From Myxococcales bacterium (GTDB taxonomy: Bacteria; Myxococcota; Bradymonadia; UBA7976; UBA1532), in the NCBI GenBank assembly GCA_020430675.1, contig JAGQJJ010000318.1, positions 1-5,524 on the forward strand: a stretch of 5,524 nucleotides of DNA, in the 5' to 3' direction. A program made the position numbers and the translations under genes. Below are positions 5,345 through 5,524 of the stretch, piece by piece (position 1 is the first letter of the stretch; the number at the start of each line of letters is the position of its first letter). The notes below the pieces were generated by a model that was not told the DNA's origin, made no database searches, and saw nothing but the letters and a program-made list of their open reading frames with translations.

Positions 5345-5349
5345 CTCCT
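5345..5349 (-). promoter_or_regulatory. Ribosome binding site AGGAG of the EEP lipoprotein
   Basis: The complement reads AGAGGAGACGCGC and then ATG, giving a 6-nt spacer. It decides in favour of ATG 5338 over the longer in-frame start at 5449. Confidence 0.75.
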
Positions 5350-5469
5350 CTTGTCCCCTTCCCCGACGACCGAGCGCGCTCGATGATGGCCATGGGCCCG
5401 GGCCAAACGAAGCGCGCGACACGCGGAGCGTGCGACCCCGCGTCTTCATTGAAGGTGTTCACCGAGGGA

Positions 5470-5486
5470 TGCGCAAGCAATGCGCA
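5470..5486. repeat. Inverted repeat TGCGCA-N5-TGCGCA
   Basis: Two copies of the self-complementary hexamer TGCGCA flank AGCAA, so the element is both a direct and an inverted repeat. It lies about where the -35 region would be for the possible plus-strand -10 box at 5503, a usual place for a repressor operator. This is suggestive only; GC-rich DNA often contains such hexamers. Confidence 0.35.
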
Positions 5487-5502
5487 CTCCACCGGACTGG
5501 GG

Positions 5503-5508
5503 TACACT
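5503..5508 (+). promoter_or_regulatory. Possible -10 box (TACACT) facing out of the window
   Basis: TACACT in the context GGGGTACACTCC resembles a sigma-70-type -10 hexamer. It would drive a plus-strand gene beyond base 5524; the window ends in AAGG, which might begin that gene's ribosome binding site. No convincing -35 hexamer is present. Confidence 0.25.
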
Positions 5509-5524
5509 CCGTCGCGCCACAAGG

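Larger units (their letters stand above)
5339..5524. promoter_or_regulatory. Non-coding region upstream of the EEP lipoprotein
   Basis: No gene is supported in these 186 bases. Frames that run through here on the minus strand are extensions or shadows of the EEP gene. The region must contain the EEP promoter, but I cannot pick out its hexamers. Visible elements are the EEP Shine-Dalgarno (AGGAG, complement of 5345-5349), a 12-bp palindrome at 5371-5382, a CACGC/GCGTG inverted repeat at 5420-5432, a TGCGCA pair at 5470-5486 and a possible plus-strand -10 box at 5503-5508. Confidence 0.5.

Noticed and set aside
4355..5386. Long plus-strand open frame (343 codons) antisense to the EEP gene
   Set aside because: It overlaps the real lipoprotein gene in another frame and shows no motif; the EEP motifs are on the minus strand.
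4635..5522. Minus-strand frame of 295 codons starting at 5522
   Set aside because: It lies in another frame over the EEP gene, with Arg/Ala-rich sequence and no motif.
1..5524. CRISPR array, tRNA/rRNA, insertion sequence or phage genes
   Set aside because: No regularly spaced repeats, RNA-gene-like sequence, transposase motifs or terminal inverted repeats were seen.

Overview
The window is a piece of a GC-rich (roughly two-thirds G+C) bacterial chromosome, most likely from the Myxococcota or a related former-deltaproteobacterial lineage. This is inferred from protein style: a TPR/PEGA-like protein ending in two membrane helices, a lipoprotein with a four-cysteine module and a polyglycine tract, a DUF3943 outer-membrane protein, and many envelope lipoproteins. 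No rRNA, tRNA, CRISPR array, transposase or phage gene is visible.

Layout, left to right. (1) A minus-strand pair: a TPR/PEGA-like membrane protein (418-1368) followed by a Gly-rich lipoprotein that starts on GTG and leaves the window at base 1. The two overlap by the four bases GTGA and are probably translationally coupled. (2) Diverging from them on the plus strand is a complete acyl-CoA thioesterase II, tesB (1460-2329). (3) Convergent with tesB, one base away, is a minus-strand DUF3943 outer-membrane protein (2331-3875). Two overlapping, mutually exclusive hairpins sit at this junction. (4) Diverging from the DUF3943 gene is a short plus-strand lipoprotein with beta-strand-rich sequence (3951-4541). 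The short gap between them holds an AT-rich island whose TATA core reads as a -10 box on both strands. (5) Convergent with that lipoprotein, overlapping it by 10 bases, is a minus-strand lipoprotein of the endonuclease/exonuclease/phosphatase (EEP) family (4532-5338). (6) Bases 5339-5524 are non-coding, with small inverted repeats and a possible plus-strand promoter facing out of the window.

Five of the six genes encode exported or envelope proteins: three lipoproteins, one predicted outer-membrane protein and one membrane-anchored periplasmic protein. Only TesB is cytoplasmic. The region reads as accessory envelope biology beside an ordinary fatty-acyl-CoA housekeeping gene. The best candidate for something little studied is the divergent DUF3943/lipoprotein pair with its shared promoter. 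I see no strong evidence for a complete new multi-gene system. Long open frames antisense to these genes are by-products of GC-rich codon use.
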